This document shows, piece by piece, positions 25,858 through 33,629 of a DNA stretch of 38,319 nucleotides. A program made the translations under genes and the position numbers. The notes under the pieces are model-generated. The model made no database searches. It was not told the DNA's origin and was given only the letters and a program-made list of their open reading frames with translations. How positions within the stretch are numbered: the first letter of the stretch is position 1; every line of letters begins with the position of its first letter. Location: the NCBI GenBank assembly GCA_015488215.1, contig WFOE01000245.1, forward strand, positions 1 through 38,319. Direction: 5' to 3'. The DNA comes from Planctomycetales bacterium (GTDB taxonomy: Bacteria > Planctomycetota > Planctomycetia > Pirellulales > S012-138).

Positions 25858-27222
25858 ATGGCTGCCCATGGTCGCAAAGACGCTGCCGCCCAGGCCGAGG
25901 GCGGCACAACCCAGGCCGAGGCGTTCCGCCGCGCCTCGGAGAAAGTGCGCTCGTTCCCCCGCGGCCCAGGCGTCTATCTGATGAAAGACCGCCAGGGCCG
26001 GGTCATTTACGTGGGCAAGGCCAAAAACCTGCGGTCGCGGGCCGGGAGCTACTTTCTCAAGGCTGCCGCCGAAGACCGCCGCACGGCCGACCTGGTGCGC
26101 GAAATCTGGGACATCGACTACCTGACGGCCGACAGCGAAGTGGACGCACTCCTGCTGGAATCGCGGCTCATCAAGGACATCCAACCCCGGTTCAACGTCG
26201 AACAAAAGGACGACAAAACCTATCCCTACCTGGAGATCACCACCCGGGAAGATTTTCCCCGCGTGCGATTCACCCGCGAGCCGCAGCCGGGTTCCCGGCT
26301 CTACGGGCCGTTTGCCAGCGCCAAGTCGTTGCGGGGAGCGATCCAGGTGCTGCAGAAGATTTTCAAGTTCCGCACCTGCGAGCTGGACATCCGGGCCGAG
26401 GACCCCAAGTGGCAGTGGTTCCGCCCCTGCCTGCTGGCTGCTATCGGCCAGTGTACCGCTCCCTGCAACTTGCGCATCTCCAAGGAAGACTACCGCCGCG
26501 ACATTCAGCGGCTGCGGATGTTTCTGGACGGCAAGAAGGAGCAGCTTCTGGCCCAACTGCAGCAGGAGATGCAGGAGGCGGCCAGACGCTGGGAGTTTGA
26601 ACAAGCGGCCCGGCTGCGCGACGAAATCCGAGCCCTGGAAACACTCGACCAGCGAGGGCAACTGGATACCCACGTGCAGCCGGAAGTGTTCTACATCGAC
26701 CCGCAAAAGGGGCTGCGGGGCCTGCGCCGCGTGCTGAAACTGGACCGGGAACCCCGGGTCATCGAGGGGGTGGACGTGGCCCACCTGGGTGGCAGCGACA
26801 CCGTGGCCAGCCTGGTGCAGTTCATTGACGGGCTGCCGTTCAAGCCCGGCTACCGCCGCTTTCGCATCCGCGGGGTGGACCAGGTGGACGATTACGCGTC
26901 GATTGCCGAGGTGGTGTATCGCCGCTTCCGCCGCCTGAAGGAAGAGGACGAAGTGTTTCCGGACCTGCTGCTGGTCGATGGCGGCCGGGGCCAGCTCAAC
27001 GCGGCCCTGGAAGCCCTGGACCGCCTCGAATGTACCCGGCCGGCGGTCGTGGCCCTGGCCAAACGCGAGGAAGAACTCTACCTGCCTGAGCGCAAAGAGC
27101 CCTTACGCCTGCGCCGAAGCAGCTTCGCCCTGCGGCTGCTGCAATACGTGCGGGACGAAGCCCACCGGTTCGCCCAGCACTATCACCACATCCTCCGCCG
27201 CAAGAGCACACTGGGGCAATAA
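25858..27222 (+). CDS. uvrC: UvrC-type excinuclease subunit without C-terminal HhH domains
   Basis: 454 residues from an ATG preceded by AAGGAGG; an ATG at 25831 would add nine residues. It has the UvrC domain order: GIY-YIG nuclease (33-110, GVYLMKDRQGRVIYVGKAKNL, E101 in ESRLIKDIQPRFN), a Cys cluster C174, C191, C199, C203 (FRTC...RPC...GQC.APC) matching the Fe-S cysteines of UvrC, a UVR helical pair (about 225-262) and a C-terminal RNase-H-like nuclease (D306, D374 in LVDGGRGQL, D433/H436 in RDEAHRFA). It then stops at LRRKSTLGQ, where E. coli-type UvrC continues into two helix-hairpin-helix motifs. No such sequence follows in any frame I checked. Nucleotide-excision repair is the expected role; damage recognition may use another partner. 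Confidence 0.9.
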   Translation: MAAHGRKDAAAQAEGGTTQAEAFRRASEKVRSFPRGPGVYLMKDRQGRVIYVGKAKNLRSRAGSYFLKAAAEDRRTADLVREIWDIDYLTADSEVDALLLESRLIKDIQPRFNVEQKDDKTYPYLEITTREDFPRVRFTREPQPGSRLYGPFASAKSLRGAIQVLQKIFKFRTCELDIRAEDPKWQWFRPCLLAAIGQCTAPCNLRISKEDYRRDIQRLRMFLDGKKEQLLAQLQQEMQEAARRWEFEQAARLRDEIRALETLDQRGQLDTHVQPEVFYIDPQKGLRGLRRVLKLDREPRVIEGVDVAHLGGSDTVASLVQFIDGLPFKPGYRRFRIRGVDQVDDYASIAEVVYRRFRRLKEEDEVFPDLLLVDGGRGQLNAALEALDRLECTRPAVVALAKREEELYLPERKEPLRLRRSSFALRLLQYVRDEAHRFAQHYHHILRRKSTLGQ

Positions 27223-27390
27223 CGGGGCCACTCCGGAGCAGTCTCGCTATCGCTCCGGTACGGCGAGGCCCGGGTGATGTTGACGCTAGCAACGGCTTCG
27301 TGGTATCACCACCGCTGCGCCGCGGGAGATGGGGCCCGAGGTCCGCGGTCGCGTAAGTCCGGCTTGTGCGCCAAGGGATGGAACCCGGTG

Positions 27391-28905
27391 ATGAAAGTGC
27401 CGCTGGTGGACCTGCAAGCCCAGCACGCGGAACTGGCCCCGCGGCTGGAACAAGCCGTGCTGGACGTGTTGCGAAGCGGCCGGTACGTGCTGGGACCGGT
27501 CGTCGAGCGGTTCGAGCGGCAATTCGCCGCCTGGTGCGGCCGGCGGTTCTGTGTCGGGGTCAACAGTGGCACCAGCGCGCTGCATCTGGCTCTGCGGGCC
27601 TTGGGTATAGGGCCCGGCGACGAAGTGATTACCGTCTCGATGAGCTTCGTGGCCACGGCCTGGGCCATAAGCTACACCGGTGCCCGGCCCGTGCTGGTGG
27701 ATATCGACCCGGTCCGCCGTACGCTGGATCCGGCCGCGTTGCTGGAGGCGATCACGCCGCGCACCCGGGCCATCGTGCCGGTTCATCTTTACGGCCAGGG
27801 AGCCGATATGGAGGCCATTTGCCAGATTGCCCAGGCCTATCGGCTGCCGGTAATCGAGGACGCCGCCCAGGCCCACGGGGCCGAGATTCAAGGCCGCCGG
27901 GCCGGCCGCTGGGGGCACCTGGCCTGCTTCAGCTTTTACCCGGGCAAGAATCTCGGCGCCTGCGGCGAAGCCGGCGCGGTCGTCACCGACCATCCCCAAC
28001 TGGCCCGACGCCTGCGCCAACTGCGCGACCACGCCCAGGCGAGCCGTCACGATCACCGCACCTTGGGCTACAACTACCGTATGGACGCTCTTCAGGCGGC
28101 CGTGCTGGAAGTAAAGCTGCAACGCCTGGAGCAGTGGAACCGCCGCCGCAGCCGATGGGCTCGGCTCTATGACCGGCTGCTGCGCCCCTTTGCCCAGGTG
28201 CAGCGCCCGGCCTGGTTCCCGGAAAGCCCTTCGGCCTGGCATCTGTACGTGGTGCAGGTGCCGCATCGGGACCTAGTGTATCGTTACCTGCGCGGTCGCG
28301 GAATCGAAGCCGGACTGCACTATCCCCGGCCCATCCACCTGCAACGAGCCTACGCCCACCTGGGGCTGGGGCCGGGCTCGCTCCCCATGACCGAACGCTT
28401 GGCGGCCACCTGTTTGAGCCTGCCGCTGCACCCCTACCTGAACGAAGAACAAGTCCAGTACGTCTGCCGCGAACTGAAGACGGCCCTGGACCTGCTCCAG
28501 CGAGGAGGGCCCGAGGCGCTGGAACCGCACCTGCCGGAAGAACGCCCCGCGGCCCCGGAACCCTCGCCGGAAGAACAGCCCGAGCAGCCGTTCCCCTTCC
28601 AGGCGGAATACGACGACGAGGAGGAGCTTTGGCTGGACCGGCACCTGGGAACCGAGGAGTTTCCGCCGGCGGCTGCTTCGTCGCGTTGGGCTGGCCTGGC
28701 CGCCCACGCCGCAGGAGAGTCCCAAGCCGAGGCAGAGACGGGCTTCCGGCTCTGGGAAAGCTCCCGGCCCCAGGCGGAACCCCAGCAGGCGGCCTGGCTC
28801 CGCAGGCGTTTTGCCGCAACCGAAGCCGACCCGGCCGAGCCGCTCTCCCCGGTGGAACCGGCCCGGGCGGAACGTTCCGCGGAACCCGACTCACCGACCC
28901 CGTGA
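27391..28905 (+). CDS. DegT/DnrJ/EryC1/StrS-family PLP aminotransferase with acidic C-terminal extension
   Basis: 504 residues from an ATG at 27391. Residues 1-372 form a complete DegT-type fold: VPLVDLQAQ start, GVNSGTSALHLAL (57-69), PVHLYGQGADM, EDAAQAHGA (D157) and the PLP-lysine segment SFYPGKNLGA (K186), then GYNYRMDALQAA. Such enzymes transaminate keto-sugars or similar ketones with glutamate. Residues 373-504 are an extension rich in Glu, Pro and Ala with no fold I recognise. A TTGACG at 27280 with weak GTATCA 17 bases later may be a promoter. It is the first of four genes in series, followed by comA-like (20 bases later). The substrate is not visible; sugar assignment is only a family expectation. 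Confidence 0.9.
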   Translation: MKVPLVDLQAQHAELAPRLEQAVLDVLRSGRYVLGPVVERFERQFAAWCGRRFCVGVNSGTSALHLALRALGIGPGDEVITVSMSFVATAWAISYTGARPVLVDIDPVRRTLDPAALLEAITPRTRAIVPVHLYGQGADMEAICQIAQAYRLPVIEDAAQAHGAEIQGRRAGRWGHLACFSFYPGKNLGACGEAGAVVTDHPQLARRLRQLRDHAQASRHDHRTLGYNYRMDALQAAVLEVKLQRLEQWNRRRSRWARLYDRLLRPFAQVQRPAWFPESPSAWHLYVVQVPHRDLVYRYLRGRGIEAGLHYPRPIHLQRAYAHLGLGPGSLPMTERLAATCLSLPLHPYLNEEQVQYVCRELKTALDLLQRGGPEALEPHLPEERPAAPEPSPEEQPEQPFPFQAEYDDEEELWLDRHLGTEEFPPAAASSRWAGLAAHAAGESQAEAETGFRLWESSRPQAEPQQAAWLRRRFAATEADPAEPLSPVEPARAERSAEPDSPTP

Positions 28906-28924
28906 GGAGAATCCCCCCTAGCAA

Positions 28925-29821
28925 ATGGAACCGGCGGTCATGGACGACCTGGCGTTTTCGGCCGTGAAACTGCCCGACTGGCTTGCCCAGCCCAAGCCCC
29001 GGCAACAGGGGCTCACGTGCATCCTGGACAAAGGGCTCCCTCCGGCCGCGGTGGCCGAGCTGCTGCGGATTGCCGGACGGTGGATCGACGTGGTCAAGTT
29101 GGGCTGGGGCACGGCTCGCCTTACTCCACAAGCGGTGCTTCGGGAAAAGCTGCACCTGTATCGCACGCACCAGGTGCGCGTCTGCACCGGAGGCACGTTG
29201 CTCGAAGTGGCCTGGCTGCAAGGGGCCGCTTTGCCGCTGCTGGAACAAGCCGCCTCGTTGGGTTTCGATTGCGTAGAGGTTTCCTGCGGCGGCACGGAGC
29301 TTCCCGAACGGGAAAAGCATCGGCTCATCGGGGTGGCTTGCCACCTGGGCCTGGAACCCTGGAGCGAAGTGGGCAAGAAAGACCCGGGCCGCGATGCTCA
29401 GCTCTCCCTGCAAGATCGGCTGGACCAGGTAGAACGCGACCTGCAAGCCGGAGCCGCCCGGGTCATCTTGGAAGGGCGCGAATCGGGCACCGTGGGCATT
29501 TACGGTTCCGACGGCTCCCCGCAGCAGGAGCTGCTGGACCGGCTGGTGGAACGCTTCGGCACCGAGGTGCTGGTACTGGAAGCTCCCCGCAAGTCGCAGC
29601 AGGTGTGGCTCATGCGCCGCTTCGGTTCCCAGGTGAACCTGGCCAACGTCCCGCCGGAAGAAGCCCTGCCGGTGGCCACGTTGCGGGCGGGACTTCGGGC
29701 CGACACGCTCCAGCAGCACTACGGCCCCGGTGCCGTGGAGCAGTTCCGGGGGCCGGAGTTCCAGGTCCGGCAGTGGCTCCGGCACTGGAGCCAGCCCCGG
29801 GTGAAAGTTAGCGACAAGTAG
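28925..29821 (+). CDS. phosphosulfolactate synthase family (ComA-like) protein
   Basis: 298 residues, first ATG at 28925 (another at 28940). It matches the ComA family, TIM-barrel enzymes that add sulfite to phosphoenolpyruvate to give (R)-2-phospho-3-sulfolactate, Mg-dependent. Signature elements are GLTCILDKGLPP (about 29-40), IDVVKLGWGTARL (54-66), VRVCTGGTLLEVA, GFDCVEVSCGGTELP and the KDPGRDAQLSL region. The family includes coenzyme M enzymes in archaea, spore sulfolactate enzymes in Bacillus and plant HSA32, so the substrate must not be taken for granted. Its neighbours (aminotransferase, ATP-grasp, methyltransferase) suggest a shared pathway. No ComB phosphatase or ComC dehydrogenase is visible here. 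Confidence 0.88.
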   Translation: MEPAVMDDLAFSAVKLPDWLAQPKPRQQGLTCILDKGLPPAAVAELLRIAGRWIDVVKLGWGTARLTPQAVLREKLHLYRTHQVRVCTGGTLLEVAWLQGAALPLLEQAASLGFDCVEVSCGGTELPEREKHRLIGVACHLGLEPWSEVGKKDPGRDAQLSLQDRLDQVERDLQAGAARVILEGRESGTVGIYGSDGSPQQELLDRLVERFGTEVLVLEAPRKSQQVWLMRRFGSQVNLANVPPEEALPVATLRAGLRADTLQQHYGPGAVEQFRGPEFQVRQWLRHWSQPRVKVSDK

Positions 29822-29941
29822 CCCCATGCCGCGCGGAACGTCCCCACCGCGGCAGGACCGTTTTCCCCTGGTGTGCCGTGCAGGTGGGGAATGGTTCCGC
29901 GGCCCGAAACTCAACCAGACAGCTTCGCAAGGAAACTCGCC

Positions 29942-31096
29942 ATGCGCGTGTTGGTTACTGGAGCCGGTGGCAGCATCGGCATCGACGTGTGCCGCTCCCT
30001 GAGCAACACGGTGGGGGTGGAACTGATCGGGGCCGAAGCCAACCCCTGGGGAGCGCGGCTGGCCCGGCGATTTTGCGCCCGGGTGGTTTTGCTCCCCCGA
30101 GCCGACCAGGTGGCCCCGGAAGCGTTCTACCGGGCGTTGGAACGGCACGTGAAGCGGCTGGGCGTGGATTTTCTGTGGGTCAATCCCGATCCGGAACTGC
30201 AAGCCGTGGCCCGCTGTGGCTGGCGGCCCCCGTGCCCACATGCCCTGCCCGGAGCCAGAGTGCTTCCAATTTGCCTGGACAAAGAAGCCACCGGGCGGCG
30301 GCTTCAAGCGGCCCAACTAGCCCCGGACACCCAGGCGTTGCGAGTCGGTTTGCCGGCCCGGGCGGACGGCCCCGGGACCGAAACGCCCCCGGCCGACGTA
30401 GCCCGGCTGGCCCGGAACTTGTTGCCGCAGGTGGAGCGGGCATTCGCCCACTTGGGCGTGCCACTTTGGGTCCGTCCGGGAAGCGGGGCCGGCGGGATTG
30501 GCTCGCTGCGGGCGGACCATCCCCAGGAAGCCGCCTTCTGGATTGCATTGTGGTCGGCCCGGCGAGCCGTAAGGGACTGGGTGCTCCAGGAATACCTGCC
30601 CGGGCGGAACTTCAACTGCACGCTCCTTTATTCCCGCGGCACGCTGTGCGCATGGGCGGCGATGGAGCGGCTGGGCTATTTCCTGGCCGAAGCGGCGCCC
30701 AGCGGAATCACCGGCCAGGTGAAGCTGTGCCGAACCGTGACGGAGGAACAGGTGCTGCTGGCGGCTCGCCGAGCCGTCGAGCTGTTGGACCCTCGGCCTC
30801 ATGGCGTCTATAGCGTCGATCTGCGCGAAGACGTGCAGGGACGCCCTCGCGTCACCGAAATCAACCCTCGCCTGGCCGGTCGCCCGTGGCTTTACACGCA
30901 GGCCGGCTGCAATCTGCCCGAGCTGGCTCTACGCTGGCTGACCCAGCCGCCGGCGGAGCGGCCCGATGCGGCCTGTTCGCCCCGGCCGGGCTGGACCTTG
31001 TACCGCCAACTGGATTGCGAGCCGACAATCCTTCCCCCCGGAGAATCTTCCCATGAGTACACAAACGCCTTGGCAAGAAATCCAACTGCAACTTGA
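29942..31096 (+). CDS. ATP-grasp family ligase-like protein
   Basis: 384 residues from an ATG with AAGGA 8 bases upstream. The N terminus is a Rossmann-like pre-ATP-grasp domain (MRVLVTGAGGSIGIDVCRSL). The ATP-grasp domain shows CLDKEATGRRL (111-121), PGSGAGGIGS (179-188) and LQEYLPGRNFNC (215-226). The metal-binding strand is RVTEINPRLAG (303-313). The layout resembles carbamoyl-phosphate-synthase-large-subunit-like or carboxylate-amine ligases that form an acylphosphate and couple it to a nucleophile. Its tail overlaps the methyltransferase start by 44 bases, so they are cotranscribed. The substrate is unknown. Confidence 0.85.
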   Translation: MRVLVTGAGGSIGIDVCRSLSNTVGVELIGAEANPWGARLARRFCARVVLLPRADQVAPEAFYRALERHVKRLGVDFLWVNPDPELQAVARCGWRPPCPHALPGARVLPICLDKEATGRRLQAAQLAPDTQALRVGLPARADGPGTETPPADVARLARNLLPQVERAFAHLGVPLWVRPGSGAGGIGSLRADHPQEAAFWIALWSARRAVRDWVLQEYLPGRNFNCTLLYSRGTLCAWAAMERLGYFLAEAAPSGITGQVKLCRTVTEEQVLLAARRAVELLDPRPHGVYSVDLREDVQGRPRVTEINPRLAGRPWLYTQAGCNLPELALRWLTQPPAERPDAACSPRPGWTLYRQLDCEPTILPPGESSHEYTNALARNPTAT

Positions 31097-31793
31097 TCTG
31101 GTGGCCCAGAAACACGACCAACAGCAGGGATTCACCCCCCGGCTGATTGCCTACCGGGCGCGTATGCTCAACCAACTGCTGGCCCCTGGCGTGGTGCTGG
31201 ACCTGGGTTGTGCCGACGGGCTGCTTACTGCCCATCTGGCCGCCCATCACCACCGGGTGATTGCCGTGGACGGCAGTCCGGTGCGCATCCAGCGCACGCG
31301 GGAACGGACCACCGGGCTGGCCAACGTTACGGTGGTGCAATCGTTGTTCGAACACTTCATTCCCTGGCCGGAACTGAAGCTGGACGCCGTCATCCTGGCC
31401 TGCGTGCTGGAACACGTGCCGCAGCCGGTGGAGCTGCTACGCCGCTGCGCCGGCTGGCTCGCCCCCGGGGGGAAGCTGGTGGCCGTGGTGCCTCATGCGG
31501 AAAGCCTGCACCGCCGGGCGGGCGTGCTGATGGGACTGCTGGGCCACCTGTGCGAACCGGACGAGTCGGACCGCCGCCTGGGGCATCACTGGTGCTACAC
31601 GCGCAAGCTGCTGGCCGAACACTTCGAGCAGGCCGGGTTGCAGGTGGTGCAAAGCGGCGGCTACCTGCTCAAGCCGCTTCCGAACCGGCAGATGGCCTCG
31701 CTTACGCCGCAACTCGTGGATGCCTATTTCGAACTCGGGCAGCAGTTCCCGGACCTGGCCGCCGAAATCTACGCCGTGGGCCAGGTGCGCTAA
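31053..31793 (+). CDS. SAM-dependent class I methyltransferase
   Basis: 246 residues from an ATG after GGAG. It begins within the end of the ATP-grasp gene (44-base overlap in another frame), which implies coupling. The class I fold is clear: motif I VVLDLGCADGLLTAHLA (about residues 47-63), VIAVDGSP as the acidic end of strand 2, a LDAVILACVLEHVPQPVELLR motif IV-like segment, and LAPGGKLVAVVPHAE. Product class (O-, N- or C-methyl) is not visible. It is the last gene of the DegT-ComA-ATP-grasp series. A terminator follows at 31806-31826. Confidence 0.92.
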   Translation: MSTQTPWQEIQLQLDLVAQKHDQQQGFTPRLIAYRARMLNQLLAPGVVLDLGCADGLLTAHLAAHHHRVIAVDGSPVRIQRTRERTTGLANVTVVQSLFEHFIPWPELKLDAVILACVLEHVPQPVELLRRCAGWLAPGGKLVAVVPHAESLHRRAGVLMGLLGHLCEPDESDRRLGHHWCYTRKLLAEHFEQAGLQVVQSGGYLLKPLPNRQMASLTPQLVDAYFELGQQFPDLAAEIYAVGQVR

Positions 31794-31805
31794 CGGCCAC
31801 ACGAA

Positions 31806-31826
31806 ACACCGTCGGACGGTTTTTTT
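31806..31826 (+). terminator. intrinsic terminator of the DegT-ComA-ATP-grasp-methyltransferase series
   Basis: ACCGT-CGG-ACGGT (31808-31820) followed by seven T residues (31820-31826), 15 bases after the methyltransferase stop. The stem is short but the U-tract is good. Confidence 0.7.
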
Positions 31827-31894
31827 CTCCGGGGAGCTGGAGTATAACCGGCACAGGGACGGCGTAGGTCCTCGGGTGGCGGTTCTAAGAGCGT

Positions 31895-31961
31895 GTCACA
31901 AAAACTTCCAGCCTCGCTCGAATCCTCGAGCGTGGCGTTTGCGGTCGGAAGTTTTTGTGAC
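31895..31961. repeat. 67-base nested inverted repeat (possible MITE-like element)
   Basis: GTCACAAAAACTTCC (31895-31909) and its exact reverse complement (31947-31961) bound an inner hairpin CGCTCGA-ATCC-TCGAGCG (31915-31932). The outer arms resemble short transposon ends (GAGCGTGTCAC start), but no transposase is present and no clear target duplication was seen. No T-run follows, so it is not an obvious terminator for either strand. Confidence 0.6.
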
Positions 31962-31997
31962 CGCCTGTAAACCTTCCGGCAGCGAAAGGGTGCGGCC

Positions 31998-33596
31998 TTG
32001 ACCGAAGCGGGCTCTCGCCCTTGGTGGCGCAACGTGTTCCCCCTGGCTGTGTTCGCGGCCCTGTGGCTGCTTTTGTGGGCGGTAATCTGGCTGCCGCCGG
32101 ACTGGCCCCGCGATTTCCGCTGGGTGGCCACCTACGCCGTTTCGGCCGTGATGTTGCTGGCCGTGGGCGTGTGGTTCTGGTTCTTTGCTGCTTTCAAACG
32201 CCGGACCCGGCTGGGCGTTTCTCTGGTGGTGTTGCTCGTTCTGGCGGGCGTAGTCGCCGCGTTTGAGCTGGAAGGGTTCGACGGCGACCTGGGTCCCATC
32301 GTGCGCCTGCGTCGCTGGAACCGGCCCCAGGTGCCGCAGGATCGCCTGCTTGTGCGCCCGGCCAAGCCGCTGGAGGTGGCAAGCAGCGAAGCGGACTGGC
32401 CTGGTTTCCTGGGGCCTCAGCGGAACGGAGTCGTCCCTGGCTGGGAGGATCAGGCTCGCTGGGACACAGCTTCCTGGGAACGTCTGTGGTCGGTGGAACT
32501 GGGCAAGGGATGGTCCTCATACGCCGTGGCCGGTGGTTTCGCTTTCACCCAGGAAATGTACGGCCAGCGCGAGTACGTGGTTTGCCTGGAAGTGACCTCG
32601 GGACGGGTGATGTGGCGCAGCGCTCAGGCTCCCGAAGAAGAACGGGCCGCCCAGGGGTTCCGCTCCCGGCTGGGAGGCGACGGCCCTCGGGCCACCCCCA
32701 CGGTGGTCGATGGCCGAGTGTATGCGTACAGCTCGCAGGGAGTGCTCAGTTGCTTCGAGGCTGCGACCGGCCGGCGGCTTTGGCACCGCGCTGTGCTGGC
32801 CCCTTACGGCAACCAGCCGCCCCGTTGGGGCTGTGCTTCTTCGCCTCTGGTGGTGGACGGGCTGGTGGTCGTCGGTGGCGGAGGGGGGCGGAGCCCTGCG
32901 TTGCTTGCGTTTCACGCTCGGGACGGCAAACCCGCCTGGCAGGCCGGGCCTCGCGGCGGCAGTAGCGACGTGTACGATTCGCCTGCGGTGGCCACCTTGT
33001 GTGGGGTGCGGCAGATTCTTTACGTCAGCGACCAGCAAGTGGCCGGTTACGAAGTGGCCACGGGCCGAGAGCTCTGGCACCACCGCTGGCCCTGGCCCGC
33101 CGCCCAGCACCCCAAGGTGCCGCAGGCGCTGGTGGTCGATTCGACCCGGGTGGTGATTGCCGCCGGTTACGATTCCGGCACCGCCTTACTTGAGCTGCGG
33201 CGCAACGAGCAAGGAAAGCTCCAACCGCGGCTACTCTGGAAAAACCGCAACCTGAAGCCCAAGTTCACCAACCCGGTGGTGTACCAGGGGCACCTGTTCG
33301 GTCTGGACATGGGGATTCTCACCTGCCTGGACCTGAACAGCGGCCGCCGCCGTTGGAAGCGAGGACGTTTCGGCCATGGGCAACTGCTGCGGTTGGGTTC
33401 GGTGTTGTTGATCCAAGCCGAGTCGGGCGAACTGGCCTTGGTCCGGGCCGATCCGCGGCGTTATCGCCTGTTGGGCCGGGTGCCCGCCTTGGCCGACAAA
33501 ACCTGGAACGTGCCGGCGGTGGCCGGCCCTCTGGTACTGGTGCGCAACGACCGGCAGGGGATGTGCTTCCGCCTGCCCGAAACGAAAGCGGAGTAA
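31998..33596 (+). CDS. membrane-anchored PQQ-type beta-propeller protein
   Basis: 532 residues from a TTG start preceded by GAAAGGG. Three hydrophobic segments (about 13-33, 42-62, 71-90) lead into an export-facing domain. From about 130 there are repeated beta-propeller blades with the PQQ/DUF1649-like pattern, e.g. WPGFLGPQRNGV, GRVMWRSAQ, GRVYAYSSQGVLSCFEAATGRRLWHR, ATGRELWHHRWPW and VYQGHLFGLDMGILTCLDLNSGRRRWKRG. In planctomycetes such proteins are usually annotated as PQQ-binding-like beta-propellers; binding of PQQ is not shown, as the dehydrogenase active-site residues are not apparent. It is separated from the preceding operon by a terminator and the inverted repeat. Confidence 0.87.
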   Translation: MTEAGSRPWWRNVFPLAVFAALWLLLWAVIWLPPDWPRDFRWVATYAVSAVMLLAVGVWFWFFAAFKRRTRLGVSLVVLLVLAGVVAAFELEGFDGDLGPIVRLRRWNRPQVPQDRLLVRPAKPLEVASSEADWPGFLGPQRNGVVPGWEDQARWDTASWERLWSVELGKGWSSYAVAGGFAFTQEMYGQREYVVCLEVTSGRVMWRSAQAPEEERAAQGFRSRLGGDGPRATPTVVDGRVYAYSSQGVLSCFEAATGRRLWHRAVLAPYGNQPPRWGCASSPLVVDGLVVVGGGGGRSPALLAFHARDGKPAWQAGPRGGSSDVYDSPAVATLCGVRQILYVSDQQVAGYEVATGRELWHHRWPWPAAQHPKVPQALVVDSTRVVIAAGYDSGTALLELRRNEQGKLQPRLLWKNRNLKPKFTNPVVYQGHLFGLDMGILTCLDLNSGRRRWKRGRFGHGQLLRLGSVLLIQAESGELALVRADPRRYRLLGRVPALADKTWNVPAVAGPLVLVRNDRQGMCFRLPETKAE

Positions 33597-33629
33597 CCCC
33601 GTGTCGGACCAGGAGCGTTTCGGCACGGC

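Noticed and set aside
27983-30316. 777-codon open frame on the minus strand
   Set aside because: It runs opposite the DegT, ComA-like and ATP-grasp genes and shows only low-complexity composition from reversed codons.
31895-31961. Reading the inverted repeat as a complete insertion sequence
   Set aside because: The interval is 67 bases, has no transposase and no clear target duplication; at most it is a non-autonomous element.
31998-33596. PQQ-dependent alcohol dehydrogenase
   Set aside because: The propeller repeats are present but the catalytic dehydrogenase motifs and the quinoprotein Cys-Cys ring are not seen, so only a PQQ-like propeller is claimed.
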